From Marinobacterium litorale DSM 23545 (GTDB lineage Bacteria; Pseudomonadota; Gammaproteobacteria; Pseudomonadales; Balneatricaceae): a DNA stretch of 44,435 bases. Both the position numbers and the translations under genes were made by a program. This document shows, piece after piece, positions 23,988-31,971 of this stretch; within the stretch, counting starts at the first letter, position 1; each line of letters opens with the position of its first letter. The DNA lies in the NCBI RefSeq assembly GCF_000428985.1, contig NZ_AUAZ01000033.1:1-44435 (forward strand). The letters are read 5' to 3'. The notes below the pieces were generated by a model, which was not told where the DNA came from, searched no databases, and saw only the letters and a list, made by a program, of their open reading frames with translations.

Positions 23988-24790
23988 TGAACATTGCGAC
24001 CTACCTACACGCCTTTAACGGCGTGGTTAAACGCGAATTCTGGCGCTTTATTCAGCAGCGCAGCCGTTTTCTCAGTGCCCTGGTGCGCCCACTACTCTGG
24101 CTGGTGGTATTCGCCGCTGGTTTCAGGGCAGCGCTGGGCGTAGCGATCATCCCGCCCTACCAGACCTACATCACCTACGAGACTTACATTGCACCGGGAT
24201 TGTGCTGCATGATCCTTCTGTTTAACGGGATGCAGAGCTCGTTGTCCATGGTCTACGACCGGGAGATGGGCAGTATGAAGGTACTACTGATGAGCCCGAT
24301 CTCCCGCGCCTGGCTGTTGATCAGTAAGCTGGTTGCCATTGCCCTGATCTCGCTACTGCAGGTTTATGCGTTTATCGGTATCGCCTGGGTTGCCGGAGTA
24401 GAGCCGCCGGTACTGGGTTTGTTGGCGGTGCTTCCGGCTTTGCTGCTGGTTGCCGTGATGCTGGGCGCCATCGGCCTGTTTCTCTCGGCTCGGATCAAGC
24501 AGCTGGAGAACTTCGCCGGGGTGATGAACTTTGTCATCTTCCCCATGTTTTTCCTCTCGTCAGCGCTTTATCCGCTCTGGAAGATGCGCGAGTCCAGCGA
24601 GTGGTTGTACTGGATCTGTCAGTACAACCCGTTCACCCACGCGGTGGAGTTGGTGCGCTTCGCGCTCTATCTGGAACTGAACGGACAGGCATTGGCGATT
24701 ACCGCCGGTGCCACCGCTCTGTTTACGGTATTGGCGGTGATCAGCTTTAACCCGGAAAAAAGCGTACGGGCTGCACCTGTTAGAAAGTGA
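23987..24790 (+). CDS. pedC: ABC-2 type transporter permease (PedC-like)
   Basis: Inner-membrane permease of 267 residues with about six transmembrane segments and the ABC-2 family features (FWRFIQQRSRFLSALVRPLLWL at the start, GMQSSLSMVYDREMGSMKVLLMSP in the first loop). ABC-2 permeases are usually exporters, yet the PedC/LutF branch is linked genetically to lanthanide uptake. It is last in the pedA1-A2-B-C operon, with overlapping ATGA junction to pedB; 18 bp separate it from the convergent MFS gene, without an obvious terminator. Confidence 0.9.
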   Translation: MNIATYLHAFNGVVKREFWRFIQQRSRFLSALVRPLLWLVVFAAGFRAALGVAIIPPYQTYITYETYIAPGLCCMILLFNGMQSSLSMVYDREMGSMKVLLMSPISRAWLLISKLVAIALISLLQVYAFIGIAWVAGVEPPVLGLLAVLPALLLVAVMLGAIGLFLSARIKQLENFAGVMNFVIFPMFFLSSALYPLWKMRESSEWLYWICQYNPFTHAVELVRFALYLELNGQALAITAGATALFTVLAVISFNPEKSVRAAPVRK

Positions 24791-24808
24791 CTAACCGACA
24801 CGCAACCA

Positions 24809-26203
24809 TCAACTGCGCTGGAGCCGCCCGCGTCGCCAGGAAGTCGTGGCCGCCATCAGGGTATAAACGGCACAGATCAGAAACGCGATGCTCAGGGCGT
24901 TCATCAATGCCGGGTACTGCTCCGGCTCAATCTGGGCATTGCCGATCAGCCAGTTGAACAGGAATACGACGACAGCCATCCCCAGCATATTGCCCAAACT
25001 GCGGGAGATGTTAAGCAGTGATGAACCCACGCCCAAACGCTCAACCGCAATCGATGAGAGCGCCGCATTGTTGTTAGGCGATGAAAACAGGCCAAAACCC
25101 AGCCCCATCATCATCAGCGTGATCCCCACCTGCCACAGTGAGCTATGCATATCCAGGGTTGAGAGGCTGATAAACCCGGCACCAAACAGCAGGCAGCCCA
25201 GTGTCGCCGGGATACGTGGCTCCAGCCGATCCGACAAGCGCCCTGCCAGCGGCGCAACCACCACCATCACCAGTGCCTGCAGCAGCATCAGGTTACCCGC
25301 TTCGGAGGGTGACAGCGCCTGGATATACTGGAGATAGAGGCTAAGCATAAACTGCAGCGGATAGTTGGCCCCGTACATCAAAAAGCTGGATTGAATAGAG
25401 CGGAAAAACACCGTATTCGCCATCAGCCGACGGACCCGTATCAACGGGTATGGGGCATGCTCCTGCTGATATACAAAGCCGGCAAAGCCACCCAGCCCCA
25501 TCAGCGTCAGCAGGATACCGGTCAGGGATGGCAGTTCGGAAATCCCCACAAACAGGGCTGTGGCCGCCAGTGTAAACAGCACGCTGCCGATCCAGTCCAT
25601 GCGCTCGCCATGGGCGATCTGAGATTCTTTCACGTGGATACTGACCATGATCCAGGTCAGCACGGTCAGTGGGATAGGCGCTAGAAAGACGGCATGCCAT
25701 CCCCAAAGCTCAGTCAGCCATCCGCCGATCATGGGTCCGCAGGTCAGGCCCAGATAGACCGAACCGGACGTTAATCCCAGCGCCATTCCCCGGCTCTTAC
25801 TGTCGAACACCTCGGTGATGATCGCCATACCGGTGCCGAAAATCATCGCCCCCGCGATTCCCTGTAAAAGCCGCAGAAGCAATAACGGACGAATATCGTC
25901 AATGACGGTAACGGCCAAGGAGCTCAGTGCAAAGAGCAACACCCCGGCCAGAAAAACACGACGACGGCCCAGCATATCGGCCAGCCGCCCGGCCGGAAGC
26001 TGCAAGGCGACCGCACCAAGCAGGTTCATGGTCGGCACCCAGCTCACCAACACCGCATCCGCCTGCAGATCACGTGCGATCGCCGGTAACGCCACATTCA
26101 CCGCCGACAGACTCATCGGCATCAGGAAGGTGGCTACACAGATGCTCATCAGTGTGAGCCAGCGGGCAGGGTTGGATGGAATAGGCTGTTCGTCTTGGGT
26201 CAT
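24809..26203 (-). CDS. MFS drug exporter, DHA2 family (EmrB/QacA type)
   Basis: A 464-residue integral membrane transporter, probably with 14 helices. The DHA2 marks are visible: LPAIARDLQADAVLVSWVPTMNLL near the first loop, GRLADMLGRRRVFLAG (motif A), RLLQGIAGAMIFGTGMAII, and GLTSGSVYLGLTCGPMIGGWL (motif C). Such proteins export lipophilic drugs or metabolites with protons. The start at 26203 lacks a strong ribosome site. It converges on pedC and has no adjacent regulator or membrane-fusion gene, so the substrate is open. Confidence 0.88.
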   Translation of the reverse strand: MTQDEQPIPSNPARWLTLMSICVATFLMPMSLSAVNVALPAIARDLQADAVLVSWVPTMNLLGAVALQLPAGRLADMLGRRRVFLAGVLLFALSSLAVTVIDDIRPLLLLRLLQGIAGAMIFGTGMAIITEVFDSKSRGMALGLTSGSVYLGLTCGPMIGGWLTELWGWHAVFLAPIPLTVLTWIMVSIHVKESQIAHGERMDWIGSVLFTLAATALFVGISELPSLTGILLTLMGLGGFAGFVYQQEHAPYPLIRVRRLMANTVFFRSIQSSFLMYGANYPLQFMLSLYLQYIQALSPSEAGNLMLLQALVMVVVAPLAGRLSDRLEPRIPATLGCLLFGAGFISLSTLDMHSSLWQVGITLMMMGLGFGLFSSPNNNAALSSIAVERLGVGSSLLNISRSLGNMLGMAVVVFLFNWLIGNAQIEPEQYPALMNALSIAFLICAVYTLMAATTSWRRGRLQRS

Positions 26204-26305
26204 GGATCAGTGATAGTTCGCCATTAAAGTTAATATCTTAACAGCGCCCAACAAAAAGTGTAATGGATATTACGGGCTGAGGGCGTAAGATACTCAGGTG
26301 GTGTT

Positions 26306-26373
26306 CCCGGCGTACGCCTGTGGCTTCTGCCGGGCTACAAGTTTGGCAGTCTGGAGTGAAGCAGAATCCGGGG
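26306..26373. repeat. REP locus 5 (REPIN: inverted class B plus decayed class A)
   Basis: An intact inverted class B unit (26306-26338) is followed by a degenerate class A copy (26342-26373) that has lost its GTAG and left stem arm but keeps GGAGTGAAGCAGAATCCGG. Confidence 0.8.
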
Positions 26374-26381
26374 AGGTGTGC

Positions 26382-26906
26382 TTAGAGAAACAATCCGCGG
26401 TCGCGGCGGGGTTTGCGGAAGCTGGCAAAGAAGAGAATAAATGACACCAGCACCCAAATGGCTGAAATCACCATCAACGCCTCTGCCATGGTGACATTGA
26501 ATGCAAGCTCCGGTGTATAACCACAGGGCTCCCAGGGCTCAAACAAGGTGGGTGACCACTGATGCAGTGGCAGCCAGTCCGGGAACTCGGGATCCATGGT
26601 GCAGCTGTCGATAATCGTCCCCTGCTCCACGCCCAGCGTTATATAGCTGGATCGGAGCAGTCCGACACCCAACGCCAGTGATGCCAGGTGTCCCAGAAAG
26701 GCAAGCGGGCCGCCGAAGATCATCATCAGTAACGCGACCGCTCCCAGGCCAAAAATCCAGGCGCGGATATGAACACAGAGAACACAGGGACCGTAATCGA
26801 GGATGTATTGGTAGTAGAGTGCCGTCCCTTCGAGCACCACGCAGGCCAACAGAACTAAAAACCAGAAGATTCGGCTGCGCGCAATCGAAGACAGAGCGTT
26901 AATCAT
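26382..26906 (-). CDS. dsbB: DsbB-family disulfide bond formation protein
   Basis: A 174-residue inner-membrane protein with four transmembrane segments that reoxidises DsbA with quinone. Both redox pairs are present: Cys41/Cys44 in GPCVLCVHIRAW and Cys102/Cys128 in the second periplasmic loop (IDSCTMD, EPCGYTPEL). Length and spacing fit DsbB. No dsbA is next to it. It is divergent from the mdlA gene. Vicinal disulfides of the two alcohol dehydrogenases and the haem sites need periplasmic thiol chemistry, but a specific link is only conjecture. Confidence 0.9.
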   Translation of the reverse strand: MINALSSIARSRIFWFLVLLACVVLEGTALYYQYILDYGPCVLCVHIRAWIFGLGAVALLMMIFGGPLAFLGHLASLALGVGLLRSSYITLGVEQGTIIDSCTMDPEFPDWLPLHQWSPTLFEPWEPCGYTPELAFNVTMAEALMVISAIWVLVSFILFFASFRKPRRDRGLFL

Positions 26907-27044
26907 GATTGTCCCGTCAAATCAAAGAGGTGGAAGATTCTGTAATTGTTATTGGTTATCACTGGCAAAAATCTGTTTCCTGCCAACATTAGTACTGTAA
27001 ACCGTTGTAACCTACAACCCTGTGCATTCAAAGATATTAATTTT

Positions 27045-28787
27045 ATGGGCCTTTTTCGCGATTTAAGCTGGTTTTTCCGGGACCAATGGCGAACTTATAC
27101 GCTGGCACTGATGATGCTCGCCGCCGTGGCCAGCCTCAACATGCTGATCCCCTGGCTGGTTGCACAAGCCGTCGATGCGTTGAGCCAGACTCCGCTTACG
27201 CTGTCCGCCGTTGAGCCTTTTTTGTTGGGCCTGGGCGGCGCTGGTGTCACCATCTATGCCTTGCGTATCGGATGGCGCCGGGTATTGTTCGGCACCGCTT
27301 ACCGGTTAGGCCACCGTTTGCGCAAATCGTTCTATCAACGCTTGCTCGGGCAAGGCCAGGCTTTCTATGCCGCCCATAACACCGGCGACCTTATGGCTCA
27401 GGCCACCAACGATATCGACGCTATTGAGGTCGCAGCCGGCGAAGGGATTTTGTCCGGATTCGATGGGGCACTGACCTTTGTATTGGTTCTAGTGATGATG
27501 TTTGCCGTCATCGACTGGCGTTTGACGCTGGTCGCGCTAATCCCCTTTCCCGTCATGGCCTGGGGGTTTCAGCGCATCGGTCACTCCATCCATCGCTACT
27601 TCCACCAAGCGCTGGAGCGCTTCTCCGAGCTTAACGACCATACTCAGGAATCGATGACCGGTATTCGGCTGACCCGGGTGATGGGCCTGGAATCGATCCA
27701 TGGCGAGCGCTTCGATCAGATCAGTGAGGATGCCGCACGGGCCAACTATGCGGTAGCCCGTAGCGAGGCGATGTATGAACCGGTGGTGTTTCTCTGCATG
27801 GGTGCCTCCATGCTGCTGACACTCACTTATGGTGGCTATCTGGTGGTGTCCGGTAGTTTGAGCGTGGGTGAGCTGACCGGCTTTACCCTTTATCTGGTCC
27901 AGCTGATCTGGCCCATGTTTGCCTTTGGCTGGCTGCTCAATATCATTGAGCGCGGCAGTGCCGCCTGGAAGCGGGTGGACCGCCTGCTGCAAACCCCTGA
28001 CAGCATTCCCGATGAAGGCACACACGAGTTCACAGCTCCGCGCTTTGAGGTCACCAACCTGGTGTTTGCGCCGCAAGCCGGTTCGCCACCGGCGCTGGAT
28101 GGTGTCAGCCTCCGGCTGGAGCCGGGGCAGCGCCTGGGCATTGCGGGGCCAACGGGTGCGGGCAAGTCACTGCTTTTACAGCTGCTGATGCGTTACTGGG
28201 AGAGCCCTGACCCCACCATGATCCAACTGGAAGGACGGCCGTTAAACGAATACCGGTTGCCATCGCTGCGGGGCGCGTTTGCGTATGTACCCCAGGATCC
28301 TTTTCTGTTCAGTCTGACTGTGGGCGAGAACATCGCGCTCTATCGCCCGGACGCGAGTGATGACGAGATTATGGAAGCCGCACGTGCAGCGGCTATCGAT
28401 CAGGAGATCGAGCACTTCCCCTATGGACTGGATACCCCCGTGGGCGAGCGCGGCATATCGCTGTCGGGGGGCCAACGGCAGCGTCTGGCGATTGCCCGCG
28501 CGCTACTGAGCAAAGCACCGATTCTGGTCCTCGATGACACCCTTTCTGCGGTTGATACCCGCACCGAACGACGAATCCTGGAGCAGCTGGAGCGCCATGG
28601 CGATAATCGCACGGTGCTGGTGGTGAGCCATCGACTGTCAGCATTAAGCCATTGCGACCGCATTATGGTGCTGGCCCACGGCGAATGCATCGAGTCGGGC
28701 TCCCATGACGAGCTGCTGGCTGCCGATGGCTGGTATGCCCGAATGTGGACCTATCAGCAGCTGGAGGCGGACCTGGATGCACACTGA
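27045..28787 (+). CDS. mdlA: ABC exporter half-transporter (MdlA-like)
   Basis: A 580-residue fusion of six transmembrane helices (about 15-300) and an ATPase domain. Walker A is GPTGAGKSLL, signature LSGGQRQRLAIARALL, Walker B LVLDDTLSAVD, and the H loop VVSHRLSAL. It is closest to the MdlA half of heterodimeric multidrug-like ABC exporters. The start is the ATG at 27045 (MGLFRDLSWFFRDQWR); the ribosome site is weak. It overlaps the next gene by 11 bp. The substrate is unknown. Confidence 0.88.
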   Translation: MGLFRDLSWFFRDQWRTYTLALMMLAAVASLNMLIPWLVAQAVDALSQTPLTLSAVEPFLLGLGGAGVTIYALRIGWRRVLFGTAYRLGHRLRKSFYQRLLGQGQAFYAAHNTGDLMAQATNDIDAIEVAAGEGILSGFDGALTFVLVLVMMFAVIDWRLTLVALIPFPVMAWGFQRIGHSIHRYFHQALERFSELNDHTQESMTGIRLTRVMGLESIHGERFDQISEDAARANYAVARSEAMYEPVVFLCMGASMLLTLTYGGYLVVSGSLSVGELTGFTLYLVQLIWPMFAFGWLLNIIERGSAAWKRVDRLLQTPDSIPDEGTHEFTAPRFEVTNLVFAPQAGSPPALDGVSLRLEPGQRLGIAGPTGAGKSLLLQLLMRYWESPDPTMIQLEGRPLNEYRLPSLRGAFAYVPQDPFLFSLTVGENIALYRPDASDDEIMEAARAAAIDQEIEHFPYGLDTPVGERGISLSGGQRQRLAIARALLSKAPILVLDDTLSAVDTRTERRILEQLERHGDNRTVLVVSHRLSALSHCDRIMVLAHGECIESGSHDELLAADGWYARMWTYQQLEADLDAH

Positions 28788-30549
28788 AAACAAACGCCGC
28801 TCAGGCGCCTTCGCGCTGCTCACAGGCTACATTTATAAAGACCGTCCGCTACTGATCAAAGCAGTCATTTTACTGTTGCTGGCCACGGCCGCCGATGTGG
28901 CCGGCCCGCTGTTGGCCAAGGTCTATATCGATGACTACCTGCTTGAATCAAACTTTGCCGCACTGCCCCTCGGCGCGCTGTTAACGGCCTATCTGGTAAC
29001 CCAAGTGGGCGCGGCCTGGCTGCGCTATCGGCAGACGTTGCGGTTTACCGATATGGCACTCGATGCGGTTCTCGATATTCGTCGCCGGGTGTTCAGGCAT
29101 GTACTCACCCTGCCCATCGCCTGGTTTGACCGGGCCGCAACCGGCCAGCTGGTGAGCCGCATCACCAATGACACCGAAGCGATCAAAGACCTCTATGTGC
29201 AGTTTCTCTCCACGGTACTGACCAACGCGGTGCTGTTGATCGGTATCCTGATCGCCATGGCGGTGCTGGATCTGACACTGATGATGATCGCCCTGGCGCT
29301 GGTGCCGGCGGTACTGGGGATGATCTATCTCTATCAACGGCTCAGTGGCCAGGCGGTTGCCGACACGCGACAGCGGCGGTCCGAGATCAACAACCGTATC
29401 AGCGAATCCATCGCCGGTATGACCGTGATCCAGGCGGGTAACCAGCAACAGCGCTTCGATAACGAGTTTGAGACCCTCAATGAAACCTACTACCAGGCCC
29501 GTGTACGTACGATACGGGTCAGCGCCTATCTGTTGCGTCCCGCTATCGACCTGCTCAGCGCGTCTGTACTGATTGCTGTGATCTGGGGCTTTGGCCTTGC
29601 ACAGGTAGAGGGCATTGCCGAGATTGGTGTGCTCTATGCGTTTCTTAACTATTTAGGGCGTTTTACTGAGCCGTTGGCGGAGATTACCCAACGCTTTAAC
29701 CTCTACCAGCAGGCGATGGTGGCCGGCGCGCGAGTCGAATCTTTACTTCAGGAATCAAGTAGTGACAGCAGCGGCACCATCGCCGAGATCCGTGAGGGTG
29801 GCATCTCGCTGGATCATCTGACCTTCGCCTATCATCCCAACAAGCCGGTCTTACAGGATATCTGCCAGGAGATACCCGCGGGCAGTTTTATCGGAATTGT
29901 GGGTCATACAGGCAGTGGCAAATCTACGCTGATCAACCTGCTGCTCGACTTTTACCGGCCCGGCGCAGGAACGGTGCGTATTGACGGGAAAAATCTCGCG
30001 GACTACACCAGTGATGCGATGCGTCGCGGCATAGCGCTGATCCCCCAGGAGCCGTTTATTCTGGCCGGTAGCATCCGTGACAATATCGACCTGGGCCGAG
30101 GCCTGTCGGATGAGGTGATCAGGCAAAGCGTTGATGATGCAGCGCTGACACCGGCCCTGGAGCGTTTGCCGGACGGGCTCGATACCTGGCTGGGCGAACG
30201 CGGTACGCGGCTCTCTACCGGCCAACGCCAGCAGCTGGTTATTGCTCGGGCCTTGGCCGGTAAACCCAGGATCTTGTTACTGGATGAGGCGACCGCCAAT
30301 GTGGACAGCGAAACCGAAACCGTGGTTCAGCGGGCGCTGGAGCGGTTGCGCGGACAGATCACGCTCATCGTCGTTGCCCACCGACTATCGACAATCCGGC
30401 GGGCAGACCGCATTCTGGTACTCCATCACGGGAAGCTGGCCGAACAGGGCAATCACCAACAGCTGATGGCGCAGGAAGATGGTATCTACCGCGGGCTGTA
30501 CAACCTGCAATACCAGGCCCACCAGATCGAGCTGGCGGAACATCAGTAG
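28777..30549 (+). CDS. mdlB: ABC exporter half-transporter (MdlB-like)
   Basis: A 590-residue partner of the preceding gene: six transmembrane helices and an ATPase domain with Walker A GHTGSGKSTL, Walker B ILLLDEATANVD and H loop VVAHRLSTI. The signature is LSTGQRQQLVIARAL, with Thr in place of the first Gly of LSGGQ, so one of the two ATP sites of the heterodimer may be weakened, common in such pairs. The ATG at 28777 lies inside the end of mdlA (11-bp overlap), implying translational coupling. It converges on and overlaps a PilZ gene by 7 bp. Confidence 0.88.
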   Translation: MHTENKRRSGAFALLTGYIYKDRPLLIKAVILLLLATAADVAGPLLAKVYIDDYLLESNFAALPLGALLTAYLVTQVGAAWLRYRQTLRFTDMALDAVLDIRRRVFRHVLTLPIAWFDRAATGQLVSRITNDTEAIKDLYVQFLSTVLTNAVLLIGILIAMAVLDLTLMMIALALVPAVLGMIYLYQRLSGQAVADTRQRRSEINNRISESIAGMTVIQAGNQQQRFDNEFETLNETYYQARVRTIRVSAYLLRPAIDLLSASVLIAVIWGFGLAQVEGIAEIGVLYAFLNYLGRFTEPLAEITQRFNLYQQAMVAGARVESLLQESSSDSSGTIAEIREGGISLDHLTFAYHPNKPVLQDICQEIPAGSFIGIVGHTGSGKSTLINLLLDFYRPGAGTVRIDGKNLADYTSDAMRRGIALIPQEPFILAGSIRDNIDLGRGLSDEVIRQSVDDAALTPALERLPDGLDTWLGERGTRLSTGQRQQLVIARALAGKPRILLLDEATANVDSETETVVQRALERLRGQITLIVVAHRLSTIRRADRILVLHHGKLAEQGNHQQLMAQEDGIYRGLYNLQYQAHQIELAEHQ

Positions 30550-30890
30550 TGCAGATGGCGTTCTACAAAACGATCGACAATCGCGACTTCGTCATCGGGC
30601 AGGCTAATGATGGTAAGGCCCAGCGCCGTCCGATTGATCGATAACCGGCGCTTATACACGACACGGCAGAGTGCATTGATCGGTTCGCCATCCAGTTGAA
30701 AGCGCAGCTGCACATCCAGCCCACCACATCCGGGGGGTGCCTGGAGCTTCGTCAGCTCCCCGTCTCCTTCGATCAGAAAGCCGCTCAAGCTGATATTTAC
30801 AAGGCTGACCGGGTAAGCCTGCCCCTCAAAACGGACCAGACCACTGAGGTCTGTGGCCACGCGCGGGTGCAATCGGCGCTCTAGTTGCAT
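30543..30890 (-). CDS. PilZ domain protein (cyclic di-GMP receptor)
   Basis: A 115-residue single PilZ domain. The two halves of the c-di-GMP site are present: RRLHPRV (RxxxR, residues 5-9) and NISLSG (N/DxSxxG, about 33-38). The rest includes LRFQLDGEPINALCRVVYKR and GLTIISLPDD. It would sense c-di-GMP in the cytoplasm. Its target is unknown. It overlaps the end of mdlB on the other strand and is upstream of, and divergent from, erbR. Confidence 0.88.
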   Translation of the reverse strand: MQLERRLHPRVATDLSGLVRFEGQAYPVSLVNISLSGFLIEGDGELTKLQAPPGCGGLDVQLRFQLDGEPINALCRVVYKRRLSINRTALGLTIISLPDDEVAIVDRFVERHLHY

Positions 30891-31071
30891 GATGAAACGC
30901 GTTCCTCTGGATGGAGCTATAGTTACAGGAAGCTCGGAAAAATCATATCCTGCCGATCACTAACCACGGCGGCTTTGGTCTGTGGTCGGTGGATATTCTG
31001 GTCGTCAGTTGTCTAATTATGACAAAATACACGCCAATTAACATTGAGTTATATCTAAACGCAGCCGCAAT

Positions 31072-31089
31072 CCAGTACTTTAGTACTGG
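31072..31089. promoter_or_regulatory. Perfect palindromic operator upstream of erbR
   Basis: CCAGTACT-TT-AGTACTGG is an exact 8-bp inverted repeat with a two-base spacer, about 98 bp before the erbR start. It contains the TACT-NN-AGTA core shared with the sites at 20977 and 35787. It may mean autoregulation or control by PedR2. Confidence 0.75.
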
Positions 31090-31178
31090 TCCGCTGCCAC
31101 GATGGTTGAATTCATCCATTGGCGCTAAGCAGGTTTAATGAAACTCCCGATAATAAACACCATAAGAGGGATCAATAC

Positions 31179-31847
31179 GTGTACCGAATATTGATTGCCG
31201 ATGATCACCCGCTGTTCCGTGAGGCGATCACCAATGTTATTCAAACCGGCTTTCCCGGCTCGGAAACGATCGAGACCGAAGACCTGGAAACCGCCCTCAA
31301 GCTTGCCACGGAAGATGACGAGCTTGATCTGGTGTTGCTGGATCTGAATATGCCGGGCATGCATGGTCTCAACGGATTGATATCCCTGCGTAATGAAGCG
31401 CCCACAGTACCGGTGGTGATTGTCTCTGCCGAGGATGATAAGCAGATCGTTTTGCAGGCGATAACCTGCGGTGCGGTCGGCTTTATCTCTAAATCCTCTC
31501 CCCGCCCTCAGATGACCGAGGCCCTGCAACAGATTCTGAATGGCAACGTTTACCTGCCCTCCGACATCATCCGTTCGGAAGCCGGCGATAACCGCCGCCA
31601 TCGCCGCATGAATGACCCGCAGATTCCACCGGAGCTGCTCAACTCCCTGACCCGAAGACAACTGCTGGTGTTGGAGCGGATGGCACAGGGTGAATCCAAC
31701 AAGCAGATTGCCTACAACCTCAACATTGCAGAAACAACGGTAAAAGCCCACGTTTCCGCAATTTTGCGCAAGCTCGGCGTTCACAACCGGGTTCAGGCGA
31801 TTCTCTCCGCCAGCGATATCGATTTCGCGCATTACCTGCGGCGGTAA
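31179..31847 (+). CDS. erbR: LuxR-family response regulator (ErbR/AgmR/PedR1-like)
   Basis: A 222-residue regulator: receiver domain with DDH at 8-10, phospho-acceptor Asp55 (VLLDLNMPG) and Lys in ISKSSPRPQ, a linker, and a LuxR helix-turn-helix ([26 protein letters not shown]-terminal 60 residues). The start is the GTG at 31179 with AAGAGGG nine bases upstream; a longer frame from 31119 lacks support. ErbR/AgmR proteins activate quinoprotein ethanol oxidation genes in Pseudomonas. Its neighbour on the other side of a REP pair is nahK-nosP, as in P. aeruginosa where erbR and that pair are close. An operator palindrome precedes it. Confidence 0.85.
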   Translation: MYRILIADDHPLFREAITNVIQTGFPGSETIETEDLETALKLATEDDELDLVLLDLNMPGMHGLNGLISLRNEAPTVPVVIVSAEDDKQIVLQAITCGAVGFISKSSPRPQMTEALQQILNGNVYLPSDIIRSEAGDNRRHRRMNDPQIPPELLNSLTRRQLLVLERMAQGESNKQIAYNLNIAETTVKAHVSAILRKLGVHNRVQAILSASDIDFAHYLRR

Positions 31848-31874
31848 TCGTTCCGGCTATGGCAGCCACCCCTT

Positions 31875-31944
31875 CCCGGATTCCCGCTTCGCTCCATCCG
31901 GGCTACCCGTAGCCCGGCAGAACCCGAAAGGCACATGCCGGGAA
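31875..31944. repeat. REP locus 6 (REPIN: inverted class A plus class B)
   Basis: Inverted class A (31875-31906) and class B (31909-31944) with GTAG feet inward, two bases apart, between the convergent erbR and nahK genes, where the hairpins may act as a transcription barrier. Confidence 0.9.
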
Positions 31945-31971
31945 AGCCCCCAATCAGACACTCCCCGCTCC

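Noticed and set aside
26985-26999. ATTAGTACTGT upstream of mdlA as a further regulon box
   Set aside because: Only the right half matches and nothing else connects the ABC exporter to alcohol oxidation; left out of the feature list.
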